Source of the DNA: Protula sp. h YS-2021
Lineage: Eukaryota > Annelida > Polychaeta > Sabellida > Serpulidae
Length of the DNA stretch: 64,000 nucleotides
Assembly (NCBI GenBank): GCA_949752745.1
Contig: OX457028.1
Location: 27,368,645-27,432,644, forward strand
Direction: 5' to 3'
Part shown: positions 24,371 to 38,678 of the stretch, in pieces
How positions within the stretch are numbered: position 1 is the first letter of the stretch
Layout: each line of letters starts with the position of its first letter
Program-made: the position numbers and the translations under genes
The notes under the pieces: generated by a model
Seen by the model: only the letters and a program-made list of their open reading frames with translations
What the model was told of the DNA's origin: nothing
The model's database searches: none

Positions 24371-25371
24371 TGTTTTTCGATCAAATGGTTTTCCAAGACG
24401 GCTGCCCGTTTTTAAGTTTTTCTCAAAGCGAAAAATCTTATGATACTCTCTATGAGACTCTTAAGTTATTCATGTACATTTAACTAGGAACGAAAATCCA
24501 AATAATCGTAACATGTGTTTTATAAGTCCACCACGAAAATGTTTATCACTGTCGAATATAATTTCGGCTTGAAATTTTTAATTCTGCAAACATCGAAATA
24601 TCACCAGGTCTTTTCTAAGCATACGTTGTCCTCTGCCGCCACTTTTATCTCTCTGTTTCTCTCTTTCTCACACTCTGTCTCTCTCTTAATCACTCAAGTA
24701 ACCGAGTAGCTGTTTTATTGTCTGACGTGTTAGCCAGCATGAGCTCCACGAAGGGTTTAACAGGTAGCTTGTAATTAGTGCTCATTTCTGTTCTCTAGCG
24801 AGCTGCCCTGTCAATTGACAAGCCTAATTGAGGCGATAACTTACAATGCCATGTATATTGAGTCTTCATAGATTCCTCGTAGAGACTAATGATGCTTAGT
24901 TGCTCATGTTTTTTCTTCTTTTTTTTTTTTGTCTGCCATGGCAACCAGTTGCTAGATATCAAAGCAAAAAAGCCTTTGTGAACTGTCGCAGAATTTCACA
25001 CACTGCAGCATAACAAAGAAAACTAGAGGGGCCAGTGTACACAATAGTACAGGCTTATATTACACACTGCAATCGATACCTGCTTAGTTTCTTGTTTTTG
25101 CAAACAAAAACAAATGTCTCCGCCAAAACCATTTTCCTGGTCTGGAGTCTGGAAGGTGGTCGCTAAAACAGATTTCACTGTAGGTCCTTTTTATCCAGGT
25201 CTGAATTGGTCACTACAGTAGTTTAACTGTACGTTACATTTTTATCCGGGTCTGGAATTTGGTAAAGACAGGCAAGTTTTACCGTACGTCTTCTTACCCA
25301 AATCTGGAAGGGGTCACGACAAACAGGTCTTACTTTACATCCTTGTATATAGGTCTCGAAGGTGGTCTGCA

Positions 25372-25409
<38 letters not shown>

Positions 25410-26290
25410 GCTAACCGCTATGCCCCATCTCAAAGCTGTCTAAAGTGAACGACTGTAAAAGCACCCCTAGCCCTTTTCCCAAGGTAACTCTAATTAAGCG
25501 TCTGTAATGGTACAGACCGTTTGGTGAGCTGCTTCTCATAACCCAAGATATCAGATGACCCACTTTAAAAGCGAACAATGCTTCCAGGTACTACAAACAA
25601 TGCTAACCGATACAAAATAGCTCTGCTATGTGGAACAGCTTGGCAATCGAGTCAAGCATGCGGCGTAAAAAACAATAGCTAGACCGGTTGAGAGCTATGA
25701 ATACGTCAATTGCATTTCGTGACCTCGTAGACAGCGACTTCATCAGGTACCACAACTGACACTGACCCATGACTGAATGCCATGTTATGTAATAACCATA
25801 GACGGGAAATGCACATAAAGCTCAAATTCATGCAATAAGAAATAGCAGTGGACAGACACCTGTGTTGTTGCTGGTTTGAAGCATTCTAAAGAATGCAGGA
25901 ACTCTCGAGCAACTTCTGGAAAACGCTGAAGTCCCCAGCGTAGTTAACAACTATGTTGAATTAACAATTCAAAAAAGGGAGGCGGGGGATGTTGACTTCA
26001 TCCATCCGTTGTACCCGCAACAAAAGTATTTTGCTGTTAGTCGCAACAAAAATTCTTTGATAGGTACATAATCTTTGGAATCTTTTGAACCTATCAAGGA
26101 GCAATCCCACCGTGTTTGAACTTTCTCCAATATTGACCGGCTGAGAAATTTCGCACACAATTTTTTTACGTAAGGATGTCATACGCCCTCCCTTATAACG
26201 TAACATGCGTCAAAAGTTTATAGAACCGTTCAACTTACCCAAGAAATAAACAGATCAAGTTTATAGTCGATCGACTAATTATTCTCGAAA
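24371..26290. other. Intergenic; low-complexity and degenerate repeats
   Basis: Holds a degenerate repeat of about 62 bp built on GGTCTGGAAGGTGGTC (four copies, 25135-25370) and a run of 35 T (25374-25408) that may be the tail of a minus-strand retroposed copy. No exon is recognised. Confidence 0.55.
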
Positions 26291-26378
26291 TATCTTGCAC
26301 ACAACATTTTATTCACAACAGACTGACACATACAAACACACACGCATGCACACACTCACACATACAGAACGTACAAAC

Positions 26379-26380
<2 letters not shown>

Positions 26381-26460
<80 letters not shown>
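26381..26460. repeat. (TA)n microsatellite
   Basis: About 40 TA units preceded by CA-rich sequence, the same architecture as at 22.8 kb. Confidence 0.98.
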
Positions 26461-26461
<1 letters not shown>

Positions 26462-26614
26462 TAATAAGGAGACATAATAAGGAGAGATATTAAATCATCT
26501 CTTCATCACGGATGTTCTCTGAGCTAAAAGCTCGAATAAATTATCGAATAAAATATGCTAAGGCACTTTCTAAATGAGTTCATGTAACTGAAAGTGAATG
26601 CTAAAGATAATTCG

Positions 26615-27545
26615 GGACACATTCCAGCTGGATGTTTTCAAACAGACATTCCAACTAGACATTTTCCAGCAGGACATTATCCAACAGATAATTGCCAATT
26701 GGACATATTCCAAACGGGGATTTTCCAACAGGCAATTGCCAACTGGACATTTTCCAAACGGACATTTTCCCAAAGACAATGGCCAACTTGACATTTTCCC
26801 ACTGCTGCATTTTTTAATTTAGGGCGTGAATAAAGGAAATGGAATAAATGACATCCTTTTGAACACGCTCACATAAAATCGCACACACACTCTTTCACAC
26901 ACACACGCACACACAAACGAAAGTTCTTACAATAAGACAATTCCGTGTTACGATATTCTGAATGCAATTTGTTGGGCAATTATTGATATCAAGAATTATT
27001 TTTTAGTCTCTAAAAATGAATTTTAGATACCAAGAATGAATTTTTGATGTCAGAAATTATGTCTGTGATAACTTTAAATGCATTCTTGATCTCAAAAAAT
27101 AATTCTTGATATCAATAAATGTTTAGAGATATCAACAAATATTTATATCAAAAATAATTTAATTATATCTAAAATTGGTATCTAGAACTGATATCCACGA
27201 CATTTAGCCGACATTTACGATTGTGGGTAAGTTATTTTGTGTGATTGGTGTGATTGTTTCTAAAAACAAACCATATTATGTACATTGAACATCGACACCA
27301 CAGTATATCGCCAGGATGTGGATTCACATGGCCGCTTCCAGGTGGATAATAAAGAGCAAAAAATTCTGTATTTGAATGATGACTTTCTACTTCACACCTT
27401 AATAAATATTTCCGTAGTTATCTAACCGAAAACAAATCGTTCTTCAATTTCAAATCAGTCATGAAATTTGAAAAAAATAAGTTGGGAAACAGTTGAAAAA
27501 CGTCCGCTTGGAAAATGTCCAGCTGGAAAGTGTCTTGACATCTTC
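26615..27545. mobile_element. Possible foldback-type element with inverted clusters of 20-bp repeats
   Basis: About ten degenerate copies of a 20-bp unit (CCAACTGGACATTTTCCAAA) fill 26625-26810. The same unit in opposite orientation (GGAAAATGTCCAGCTGGAAA) fills 27480-27540. The 670 bp between has no coding frame and includes a cluster of GATATCAA-type repeats (26985-27195). Inverted subterminal repeat clusters suggest a non-autonomous DNA transposon. The ends and target site are not defined. Confidence 0.45.
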
Positions 27546-29080
27546 AACAGTATGTCTTTATTTTTGCAAGCCTAGATAACGGTAATTCCACCTTCTCTGC
27601 CAGAAATCCTCCAAGCAAGTGCCATCAAGCTTTAGAAGACAATTGTGTCAAAGGCTACTTAAGGTGTTGCTTTGAGCATCGTGAACGCCCGTGTATTCGG
27701 GGTGTGGTTACTAAGTAAGACAGCACACTAGGCCGTTTTCGCTAACGAGTGACGAAAATTACGCTTGGGACTGCAAAATGTTCAGAACACTTTAAAATTC
27801 TAATTGCTTAAAGTCCTTTGTTAAAAGTAATATCATGTTGCCAATTACATCAAAATTCTACGTCACACAGCTTTTGACATGTTTTATCCCAGTAAACATT
27901 CAAACGTCGATTTAAGGTTTGCGATATTGAACCCACCAATTCGCAACATTAACTCTGGTTGTGATTGTGTTGTCAGTTTTATATCCATAGATTAATGTCT
28001 AATCAATGTCTGTAAGAAGACGTTGAATGCGCGTTTGATAAGCAATGCTGTGTAGACGTTGCTCGCAAAAACCCACTTTCACCAGCGTCTTTGGTGCAAC
28101 TTTGAAAAGATGTTTTGAAATTCGACTTTAAAAATCGACGTTTTGTACATACGTCGAAAATCGACAAGGTAAAGACGTCTGGGTCACACCAAAAAATGTA
28201 AGCCATGCCAACTCTCCTTGAAAATTGACAAAATGAAGACGTAAAATGAGGGAAATATAGGAGTTTTTATTCGTCTACCTTCGACAAATATTCATGAAAA
28301 TTAACTTCATACATATCCTGTATTACCGGATGACCCACTAGTACTTTGACAGTGTACAGTACATCTTATGCTTGTCGCTGAGTAGATGGTGATTCTGATC
28401 ACTATTTTCACAACAACTAAATAAGGCGAATAGGTAAACACTTTAGGCTTCGGTAACCAACAGAAACCCGAGCTTGACTGAATTGCAAAATGCTTACTTG
28501 AAAGAATAAATTATTATAACGTCAAAAGCGCCATAACTCAACAATCTTGCAACAAATGGATTGTTTCTAGAACGGATTAAGTTTTAGAGAGCTGTTTTAA
28601 GTGGAAACCCAAAAATGCCAAAATAGAAGTTTAGGTCTTTACTTTAGAAATAAATTTGACCTCTTTGGAAGATAAGGGCGAAATAACTAAATAACAGATA
28701 AATGTAAAAGCGAGATAGCTAACAAACCAAATAGTCATAACTTTCACTCATTTATGATGTGAATACAACTTAATAGCAAGCGTAGCGATAATATATTTCT
28801 CAAGTGTTAAACACTTGGCCAAAGAAAAACCTTTTTAAAAATCAATTTCATTTAGCAAAAAAAATTATAATCTCTTTCTCGATTTGAGTAGATTTTAACA
28901 ATTTTTTACCTGAATTTTCCTTTCGTCGAAACCTTTTTAAGCAACTTGGCCAGTTCGAAACCTTTACAGACAGCTCTGCTACCTATTCTGTGAAACGCAT
29001 CCCTCCTCCCCTCTTCCCCGATATTCACCAATAATTGTACTAAATGAAACTGTTAATTCATATGAACATTATTGTACTGA
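27546..29080. other. Intergenic; no gene seen
   Basis: AT-rich. A stretch at about 27890-28230 with recurrent GACGT/ACGTC motifs and an AACGTCGATTT-type start resembles the termini of the 21-kb element and may be a related fragment. No exon is recognised. Confidence 0.5.
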
Positions 29081-29083
29081 AAA

Positions 29084-29362
29084 TGACCAGGTAAGATTTT
29101 GCATAAGCACATCGTTCTTACAAAATCAACACAAGCCTATCGCTATGCTCAGCGTATTTATCATATGCATATAAAGCACATATCATTTATGCAATGCACA
29201 GTCTGGCTGTTGGCATTTAGTGTACTTAAAATGACCGGGTACGATTTTGCATAAACGTATCGTTCTTATAAAATCAACACAAGCCTATCACTATGCTCAT
29301 CGTATTTATCATATGCATATAAAGCACATATCATTTATGCAATGCACAGTCTGGCTGTTGGC
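29084..29362. repeat. Direct duplication of about 130 bp
   Basis: The segment from AAATGACCAGGTAAGATTTT through GCACAGTCTGGCTGTTGGCA (29083-29214) is repeated with few changes at 29229-29362. Confidence 0.92.
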
Positions 29363-32300
29363 ACATGCAAGAGGCTTGTGCAATGCTGCTGCAGCCCTGA
29401 CGCGTTCCTTTTGGTGATAAAAGAATAACTATTTTTTGGTTGAAGTTTTGTTCCTCTAATGAAAAGAAAGGCGAAAAGTGAGGAGCACAACTTCAGATCA
29501 ACACTACATCTGTGCCGATTTGGTAGTCCTAGGGCCATTATGACCACAGGAGTGGTAAGAAGAAACGATGTACTAGTAAAGACAAAGAGGTCCAAAACAT
29601 TGGAACCGTACAACTTCAATATACTCTTTGCAAGTCTTCAACTTGCCAAATATTAATTGCATTCAAACGTGGAAGATAACCGCTGAGAAATCTGCTGCTC
29701 AGCCTGACGAGAAACTACAACACACAACACACATGCTGCTCATTGTTGCAATGTTTGCTCATTCATTGTTGACATCGATTCGATCAATAGACCGAGGCTC
29801 CACTGTGAGATGTCATAGCCTGTGCCTTACATATGGGCTTCAATGCCAAAATTTCAATGTTCGTTCTTGCATATAAAACTTCAAAAAATAGAGGCGGATC
29901 AACTAGATATACAACTGTATGTCTCTCTTAAAGTTAGTGTGACAAGCTCATGGCAGAAATCATACAGAAATATCTTGCCACACCGTACGAATTCAACATA
30001 CCATGGGGATTGGAAAATCCCAAGTGTAGTTATCAGTTGCTCTTATCTCGACACTGACTCCTTTGTGTTGACACTGGAGGTACGAAAACTAAACTGTAGC
30101 ATTGATGGATCTGGGATGAATTTCCGAGTTGTCACTTGTATCTTCCTCCAGGTTAGATTTTTAGAGAATGACCTATCATGATTGGATGCCAAACAAGTTG
30201 GTCAACCCCATCCCAAGAGGTAACGCCCATGAGAAAATCCTCAATGCTAATGAAATTTCGAAAGATTATTATATATTTCAAAAACAAAAATTTAAGTTAC
30301 AATATCATTGTATGCTGATATGTTGAAGGAAATATACTTGTGTGACAGACATTCATAGCATATGAAACTGTGAGCACTGTGAGCAATCCACTTTTAGCCA
30401 GTCTGCACTAAGCAGGTTCCAGACAACACTTAAATCTAAGTAGAGTACTTAACATCTTTTCTGGCTCACCACTAAACGAACTAAAATCACATGTGGTAAA
30501 ATGAAGAGAAATAATTTCTGTGACCCAAGTAGGTGCCGTACGTAGCACTTAGATGTAGTTTTATAATATTTTTCTGTTCATATTTTTGTTTCAGCAATAA
30601 TTAACCTTAGTTTACTGCTCTAAAACACGGTATGCATGCACAGAGCAAGACTGAAAACAGCTATAGATACCGTTCCATGTACATAAGAGAGCTTAAAGCT
30701 TGCTAAATTATGCTAAATATAACAATATCTAAGTACAAATTGCCACTATTATTTTCAACAAACCTAGCTCTATTGTTCAGAACTATTTGCTCTTTCAAGA
30801 TTCTGGCACCCGTATATTCTGTCATAGATTCAGTAAGTTAAATCAATTAAACTAAAAACATTTTTCAAATCATTTGTAAAAAATTGAAACCCCCCCAAAA
30901 AATAATAGCCTTGACTGGGAATAATCTGCACTGTCTGAATAATATCAGAAATACTTTCAGAATTTGATTAATATTAACGCACAAAAATCTAACGATTATT
31001 TTATGCTTATCGTTTACATATATTATATATAATGAATGGAAAGGTCAAGTTATTCAATCTGAGGCAATAAGGAGATTGCGGCTTATTCGGCAAGGCTATA
31101 TTATGAGGCCATGAACGAGCAGTCAAGAATAGCATCTTGAACAGAAAAATGACGCACATAACAAATGTTTGGCATTTCTCGTTAATCAGTGGTTCCATTT
31201 GAAGAACCAATGAGCAACAGCTCGGTCTTGTTTTCCTTTAAATTTTGTACATTGAAGGCTTAGTTTGAAAAAATGCATGCGTTGCAATAATACTAACACA
31301 CTGCACTGCAAGCAAGCGTAGAAACATAGTGCTGGAAAAATATGCGTCCGTGAACAGAACTATAGGGTACTCCAAATCTAAGAGGTATATACAAAAATCT
31401 TTCGTCTTAACGTTAACACATTTCTGGGATTGGACAGGCACGATTACATGAAACTTCAAATGGATTCATAAAATTGTGATGAGTGCCATCGAACACCATA
31501 TAAATATGTACTAGTCACGTCCGTAGTTGATCTTGGGACAAGCTGGAGTAGGGTGAAGGAGCTGACACCGATTCATCATATCATTGAAATGCTGTAAGGA
31601 TTAGATTCTATCCCTTACATCTTTCTATAAAATTCTGAGCATCTTTTTAAAAGTACATGAAAATTCCATGAAATTTTCTGACCCGCACAGTTTGGAGTCG
31701 AACCGACAAAATGTAGGAGGAAAGATATTTTGTTATTTCTGAGAATCTTTTTAAAAAGCAAAAGACCGGTTGGGAGCTCCATGGAGCAATTTCGCGACCA
31801 TAAAGAGTTTGGAGTTGAACCGTCAAAATTGAATGAGGAAATATATTTTGAGAATAATAGCAATAATTTTCACTTTTTGGGGTCAAATATATAAAAAAGT
31901 AAAGTTAAACCTATTAGTTTCGACATAAAGATCAACCTATAATCTTGTGAGCACAGGAAACATCTGTGAGGTTTCAGAGCGATTTAGTTATAACTGTGAA
32001 AGTAGATATTACCATGTTGTAGCACCTTTCGCCAATTCACACAAATTCGCTGAATTGATAATTTCGAAATTTGAAGCAAAAAGCAAAGACACAGGCTATG
32101 CTTGGTCTAAGTTTAAGTTTTGTTTCAAAGTTGAATTTGTACGATAAGATTAGGTATTTTCCGTATGATAACTTTTCCTGCTATAATCTTGTCACTCGAA
32201 CTAGTGTGCGACGGCTAGAACCAAGAAAACTGAAATTCGCAGAGACATTCACTTACAGAGTATGTCCCTGACAGAAACATCTACTTAAACTTTATTTGCA

Positions 32301-34450
32301 AAAACTGGTATTGAAATTTTGCTACTGAAGCCCATATATAACGCACTCGTTACGATAGCTCAAAATGGAGCTCCACCCTAATGATCTGTTCAATATCGAC
32401 AATGAGTGACCAAATATTACGCGTGTTTGCCGTCAGACGAAAAGCTGTTCTCCTGACGGGAACGTTTGCCGCCCATGTTTGAATGTAATAATACTTGCCA
32501 TTTAGTTGTATTAACATTACAAATTAGTAAAAGTTATAAATATTATTTTGGCTTACCGATTGTCTCGCTTTTATGTTTATTTGCTACTTTTCTTCTTTTT
32601 TGCCCTTATTATCAAAACAGGTTAAAAGGATTTCTAAATGCGAATTCTGTACTTTGTTTCTTTCATTTTGGCATTTCAGGTTTTTTTAATTGTAAAAAAC
32701 GCGCTATAAAACTAAGCGTTTCTATACGCGAACAATGAACCGTCCATTTGTTACAAATATCTTGCGTTATGACACTACATTAATGCTTCTGACGTCATTA
32801 TAATTTATTCATCTCACTAAATATTTTGACGTTTCATCACCATCGAGTTGCCGTTGTTTATGGAAGTCTACATGACTAAAAATCACGATATGGTAGCATG
32901 CAGAATGGCGAGCGACTCTGCAGTTACCCAAATGAGGAGGTCAGCCCATGAAGTTTGTAGTGTCTGCATACGGACGATATTTAGAACTGCTAAGAGTGAC
33001 ACTTAAAGGTCGTGAAAGTATCAGCCAGATGATATGATTGTCACCATCTAGTCAGTGGCAATCATAAGATGTGGTGATCATTGTGCCTTGGGTTATCCGG
33101 TAACACAGGACATGTCAGTTTTCATGAATATATTTAAATATTATTCTTGAAGAAACTGGTGCTCCTCTGAATATTCCATACTTCTGAATTTTCTGGTTCT
33201 CGTCACTTTTCAAAGCGATCAGTCATGGCTTAAATTCCTTTTTTATCTTTTTTATTTTGGTTGTGATTCGATGTTTTGATTTCCCGAAATCTATCTAGTG
33301 TTGCATCAAAGACGTTAATTAAATCTCTGAGAGAGTATGGTTTTCGACGATCAAATGCCGAGGACCCACCAAATTGTAGCGACCAGTCAAAACGACCAGA
33401 TTTAATGTTGCGATTTGTCCGGGTCACTATCGCAATTTTAAATTTTTAAATTGATGTTTTGTCGGCGTCAGAATGTCTACTGGGAGTGGCCTGTAAGGCA
33501 ATTTGGCATGACTTTAAACAAATTTCAAGCGAAATTCGGGCTAACGATCGAGATACTGTTCTAATGAAATAACTATAAAACAGCGTTTTGATGCAATGAC
33601 AATTTGTCATGACTTTAAACAAATTTCAAGTGCAATCCGGGCTTAACGATCGAAATGCTGTTCTAATGAAATAAATTATAAAACAGTTCTCTGTCTGTAT
33701 GAGTGCGTGATTTCTTCTTTCTTTTTTATGCAAATGTGACACTGTAATCGCCGACCGTGATTCGCATTATTTAGTGTTCTGCTGTTTATACTTCGACCAG
33801 AATCATAATAGCTGGCAACAGCTTAACTTGCAGTGAATTTCCTAACTTTGCCTATTCAGTGTAAGTATACTTACCCTGACCATGTCAGGGCAAGTATACT
33901 TACACTAGTGTAAGTATACTTACCCTGAAATTAAAGATACCCTGTAACATATATATTCTTAAATAAGACAGTAAACGTAGCTTCAAAAAATACTGATTGA
34001 TGCAGGTTGGTTTCTGGTCTGTATTTAAAACTAAAGGTCTGACCAGTGTCCAATTAGGATTAGCGGGATCGCCATAGTTTGCTTGTGACAACTCCCTTCT
34101 TTCACCAAAGGAAGGGATAGCATTAGCTTTTCTATTAATATGCGATGAGAAATCTGCTCCAAAGACTACTTCATGTGTAGACTTCTTCTGTTACTACACA
34201 GTTTTATTGTATATTGCATGGCAAGTCCTAAGACCTTGAGTGATTGTTCATTTACGTCAACTTGTAGGTGGTCAGCTGGTGAAGTTCGAAGAGCAATTAG
34301 ACATAGCCAAAGCGCACTTGGTTTTGTATAGGTTCTGTACATATCAACGACTGACTAGAACACAATGTTATCTCGGGTAAAATCCGGGTTAGCTAAAATA
34401 TTATTATAAAATAATGAAATAATAAGCAATAGCTTCTAGAAATACTGATA
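29363..34450. other. Intergenic; short open frames but no recognised gene
   Basis: Plus-strand frames at 29459-29656 and 29628-30181 are open and somewhat less AT-rich, but match nothing I know. They could be remains of a transposon gene. Other items are a pair of repeats of about 120 bp at 31640-31860, a pair of repeats of about 95 bp at 33508-33690, and a palindrome at 33858-33926 listed separately. Confidence 0.5.
33858..33926. repeat. Nested palindrome built on GTAAGTATACTTAC
   Basis: GTAAGTATACTTAC, itself a perfect palindrome, occurs twice (33860-33873 and 33902-33915). Between them lies CCCTGACCATGTCAGGG, flanked by further half-copies. The whole can fold into a long hairpin. Confidence 0.85.
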
Positions 34451-34479
34451 CAGGTTGATTTCTTTTAAAAGTGTATCAT

Positions 34480-35440
34480 TTACTAGGTTTTCTTTGAGAA
34501 ATCTTTTCCATTATGTCAATACTAAGGCCCCATTTCTATTAATGGTGATTTTGTGTGGTTTTGATCTCGGAGGCTTAGAGGACGTCTTGGTTGGCTCTGT
34601 TTCGTTGTTTACATCCATTAATGGGGAGAAACCGACTGTCGTTTGCTTGCTTCTGGAATGTGTCTCTTCGTTTGCCTGTCGAGCCCTTGTTTCAACATCC
34701 AGTCCTATTGATCAAGGGCTGAGTAATATTGTCTGGCCTACCGCTTTTCTCCGTGTACGCTGTTCAGATGGCTTACTTGGTGATGGAGTACATGACCGAG
34801 TGGATGCCAACTGGGTCTCCTGGGCAGGCTTGCTCTCTGCAGTATTACGGCCAGTCGAGTCAGCATTCGAGCTAGTCGAAACCTTCGATTTTTGGGGTAG
34901 TTTTTACACAACATGATATTTGAGTTGTGATCCACCTATTATCCGTCTGGGAAGAAGCTTTTCGGGTGTCAGTTTTCGCAGCAGCAAAGTTTGAACAATT
35001 TGATGATGGTCTTTTGCAAACTAATTTTGATTCTGTTTACGGGGTGGACTTTTCACTCTTCAGTGTTTGTATTTCTCTCTCAGCGAGCTACACTGGGTAA
35101 TCCATTGCGTACGTTGGTGGTTTCCCTTGCAATTAATACATTTGAAATAACCAGTTCAAGATTTATACTCATGACCATGAGGGCTAAGGGGTGCTTCTAA
35201 CTGGTATATTTACAAACGTTTTCATTTTAGGACATTTTTTTCTCAGTTCTCTAGAAGAGACGTGTATTAAAATATCGCCTGAGCGGAATACTTCAACAGC
35301 GGGCTGACAACCGATGGTAGAACATACACCGTGTTGAATTGCAAATGGCGAAAGTTTGAAAGAGCCGTGTCGTGGCGAAACAACGCTGTACTCACAGAAA
35401 GTAGGAGGATAAGACTCGTTGTCCAAGTAAGGACGCTTGT
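34480..35440 (-). pseudogene. Fossil of a LINE-type ORF1 (gag-like) gene
   Basis: Read on the minus strand, 35184-35426 contains EVFRSGDILIHVSSRELRKK followed by IPVRS, the typical V-x-x-x-RSGDLL-hydrophobic pattern of ORF1 proteins of non-LTR retrotransposons. Further on (about 35070-35140) lies CINCKGNHQRTQ with a later Cys, a CCHC-type zinc knuckle. Stops and frame changes interrupt it, and the remaining 600 bp is Ser/Pro/Thr-rich when translated. No reverse transcriptase follows, so this is a truncated dead copy. Confidence 0.55.
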
Positions 35441-35449
35441 TAGCGCCTT

Positions 35450-38400
35450 CTGGTGTTTTGTGTTCATAATTATATTCTCGATATGTGTCTTTTTTTAATT
35501 GTCTGCCTAGTCTGCCGGTTTCAGCCTTATTTTGACCATCTTAGTTGGCAGTGGGGCTTTCCCACTTGGAGGACTAGGACACTTGGGATGACAACAACAT
35601 TTACAGATGTTGAGACTATTGTATGTTTTAGCAAACGACCAGCCGTTCACTCTCATGGGTGCCACCATTATTAACCTTCTCGGTTGAAAAATCGGGCCAA
35701 TGCCATGTGATGTGGGTCCCAACGTCACAAGACGACAACTCAATGAAAGGGATCCTGGTCTCCCTCCCCTCTCAGTAAAGGAAGCAATCTACGGCAAAGC
35801 ATGCTCTGGAATGCTAAGAATTAAGTAGACAACATCAGCTGGAAACCATTATGGACCAGTACACAACAGGTTGTCGTGTTTTTATGCGATAAACGTGGGA
35901 ACGTTTCTACTAAGTGTTTGATCGTGAGCAAAATCATTAGGCCGAATGGTCAGACCACTGGAGTAAATGTAATTAAGAGGACCAAAGGGTAATTAGTTAT
36001 CATGAAATGATTTTTATTATTCTGGAAACATGTTATTGTATATTTTAGTACAGCGTGATAATTAAGCTTCATGCACCCATAGGGACGAATTCGTCAAGGG
36101 CGAGTACTACTACAGGTGTAATGCGAGGCATGATGTCCCTCCCTATCCCCTGCCCCAACAGCTCCACCCCTGCAAAGAACCAAAATGTGTTGGTCGATGC
36201 GAGTGGCAAACCCTTGGGCCCCATCTCCCTCTCCCCCACCCCAAAAAAGATAAAACCGGCCTGCGAGGCAGCGTTTTCGATATAAACCTTCTTTTTATTA
36301 TTTTAAATTTTCTTAAAATTTTAAAATGTACATAAGACGCTACTCCGACTATGTATTCTCATAAAAACTCACGTTGGAACCCTTGGGGTGGAACCCAAAA
36401 AAATCGGCTTTCAAAACATTGTTTTGAGATAAACGTTATTTTTTTTCAATTTTCTTAAAACTTTAAAATGTAAATAAGACGCTGCTCCGACTTTGAATCT
36501 TCGTGAAAACTCACACTGGAACGAGTTTAAAGTAAGGGCTTTCATACTGTTATAAGATACGGACCACAAGTCGTATTGTACATGAGGAGATGCACGGAAA
36601 CGAAAAAAATGAATGGTAAAAAAATTTAGTCACGTGACCCCAATTAATCTCATATTTACTTACAAGTTAACGGGCCAATACATACTTTCACGACCTATCT
36701 GTGTTGCAAATTTTAGTTCCCCAGGCTTAATGGTTGCGAAAAAATATGAATTCGCTTTTCTGCTCCATTCTTTTCCATTTTACATCGAACTAAAAGAATA
36801 AGATATAGCAGAGCTCCTTTATAATACAACGCTCCAAAGGTGGGCATTGTAGCCGTATCTGCAGCAGGAACTTCTTTGCTCACCGCTGATCAGGGTGACA
36901 TCCCACTCACATAGGATTGTGGCTTGCCTTTACGGTTGGACCCTTAAACAGGTGGATAGTCGGTAGTCCTTGACAGATAGAAAAAAAAGGGCACAAAATA
37001 CCTTCAACAGTGCCAGGGGGCTGCCGAGAAACGAACTTTAGAGCCGATAAGTCGGATACTGGAACAGTACTAAACGTCAGGATACGGAGAGCATGACAAT
37101 TTCTCGGACTTTTTTTTTTAATTTTAGGGTTTTTGTCAAGCGATGTGAATTAGCTGTACTCATCGATTTCCTGGGCGGGAACAACAGGAAAATCTATAAT
37201 ACTGTGCACCAGGGTGGTAATAAAAGAATAAAAAACACATATCCAATTTTCAACCCATGTTTTGTCCGGCCCCAACATTTTGAGAAACCGGTTTTGATAT
37301 CTTTTTAAAAACTGTGCAGGTAAGCACATTAAAAAAAACTGTTAAAAGTTGAAAATATGAAAATCACCAAATACACAAGCCAGTATCCGAACCACGTGGG
37401 ATAAGTGTGCTCTAAATATGAAGTGAATCGACCCAGAGCTGTAGGAGACACACATTTTAACTGTAAATCACTTTATGCCAGCTCACGTTGCCAAAGGTTT
37501 CTTCTAACGACCTGTCTGTCATAAACATGTGTATGAATGACCATATGAGGTAGGAAACACATGTTTATCTCACTTTTATAAGATTGATTATTTACTAAGG
37601 TCATTGATCACTCATATCCATACAGATCCACATTCCATTATATGGCGAGTATTGGATGGGGGTGGGGGGCACACGAACAGTTTGTTTTTGTCGTAGAAGG
37701 TAACAGTATTGTCGCAAATACATGGAAAGGCTTTTACTTATCCCTTGCAATTCCTTGCACGCCACGCCTGATTTAATCGTCACTATGCGAGGACCCCGTC
37801 AATATTGAACAAATACAATGAAGCAATCGTTACTGTCTCTTTCTGAAAAGACTTTCTTGGTCCAGTTATAGTTACTTTTCTTTTACATAAACAGTACAAG
37901 AGGCATGCAATAAATATGTTTCAGGGAAACAACTGTTGAAAATAGTTTATGCATACCAACTGGAGAAGTAGAGAGCAGGACGGGGGAAGGTGGGAGGAGG
38001 GGGGGTGTAGAGTAGGTCAAAGTTGGGACCAACGTCTGTCTTACCAGCATTGAATAATGCCAGAGCTGTTATGCTTTACTGTAAATCAAGACCCTTTTTT
38101 TTCATTATTTGCACTAACACGGGATACTAAATACAGAAATATAAAACCATTTGTTTATACTTGAATCGAATTACATACAAACATTCACATATATACTGTG
38201 TATTTTTTGTGTTAAGGCTGAGATATAAACTTTTTTAGTTGTGATCAAAAACGTTCAAGAATGTACAGCCTTCAATTGTTGAAAGCACAACATGGCCATT
38301 TTCAACGACTAAACGAATGCTATGGATTATGTGCATTCAAATTTCAGTGATAAATATCCACATACTTGTATTTATTTTAAAAAAACTATTACGGTGTTTT

Positions 38401-38588
38401 GGGCCCTAAAATTATGTGAAATAACGAATCAAGTCTTTGAGCATGAATTCTATGTCCTTCGATAACTTATCTCAATACCAACTGAAAGCATAACTATTCG
38501 TTCAATGCTTAACTTTAAACCGTAGCCCATGAGGAAAAAGAAGTTAAAAATAAGCCTTTTAAGTAGCAACAGCATCAAAATTAAGTTC

Positions 38589-38678
<90 letters not shown>

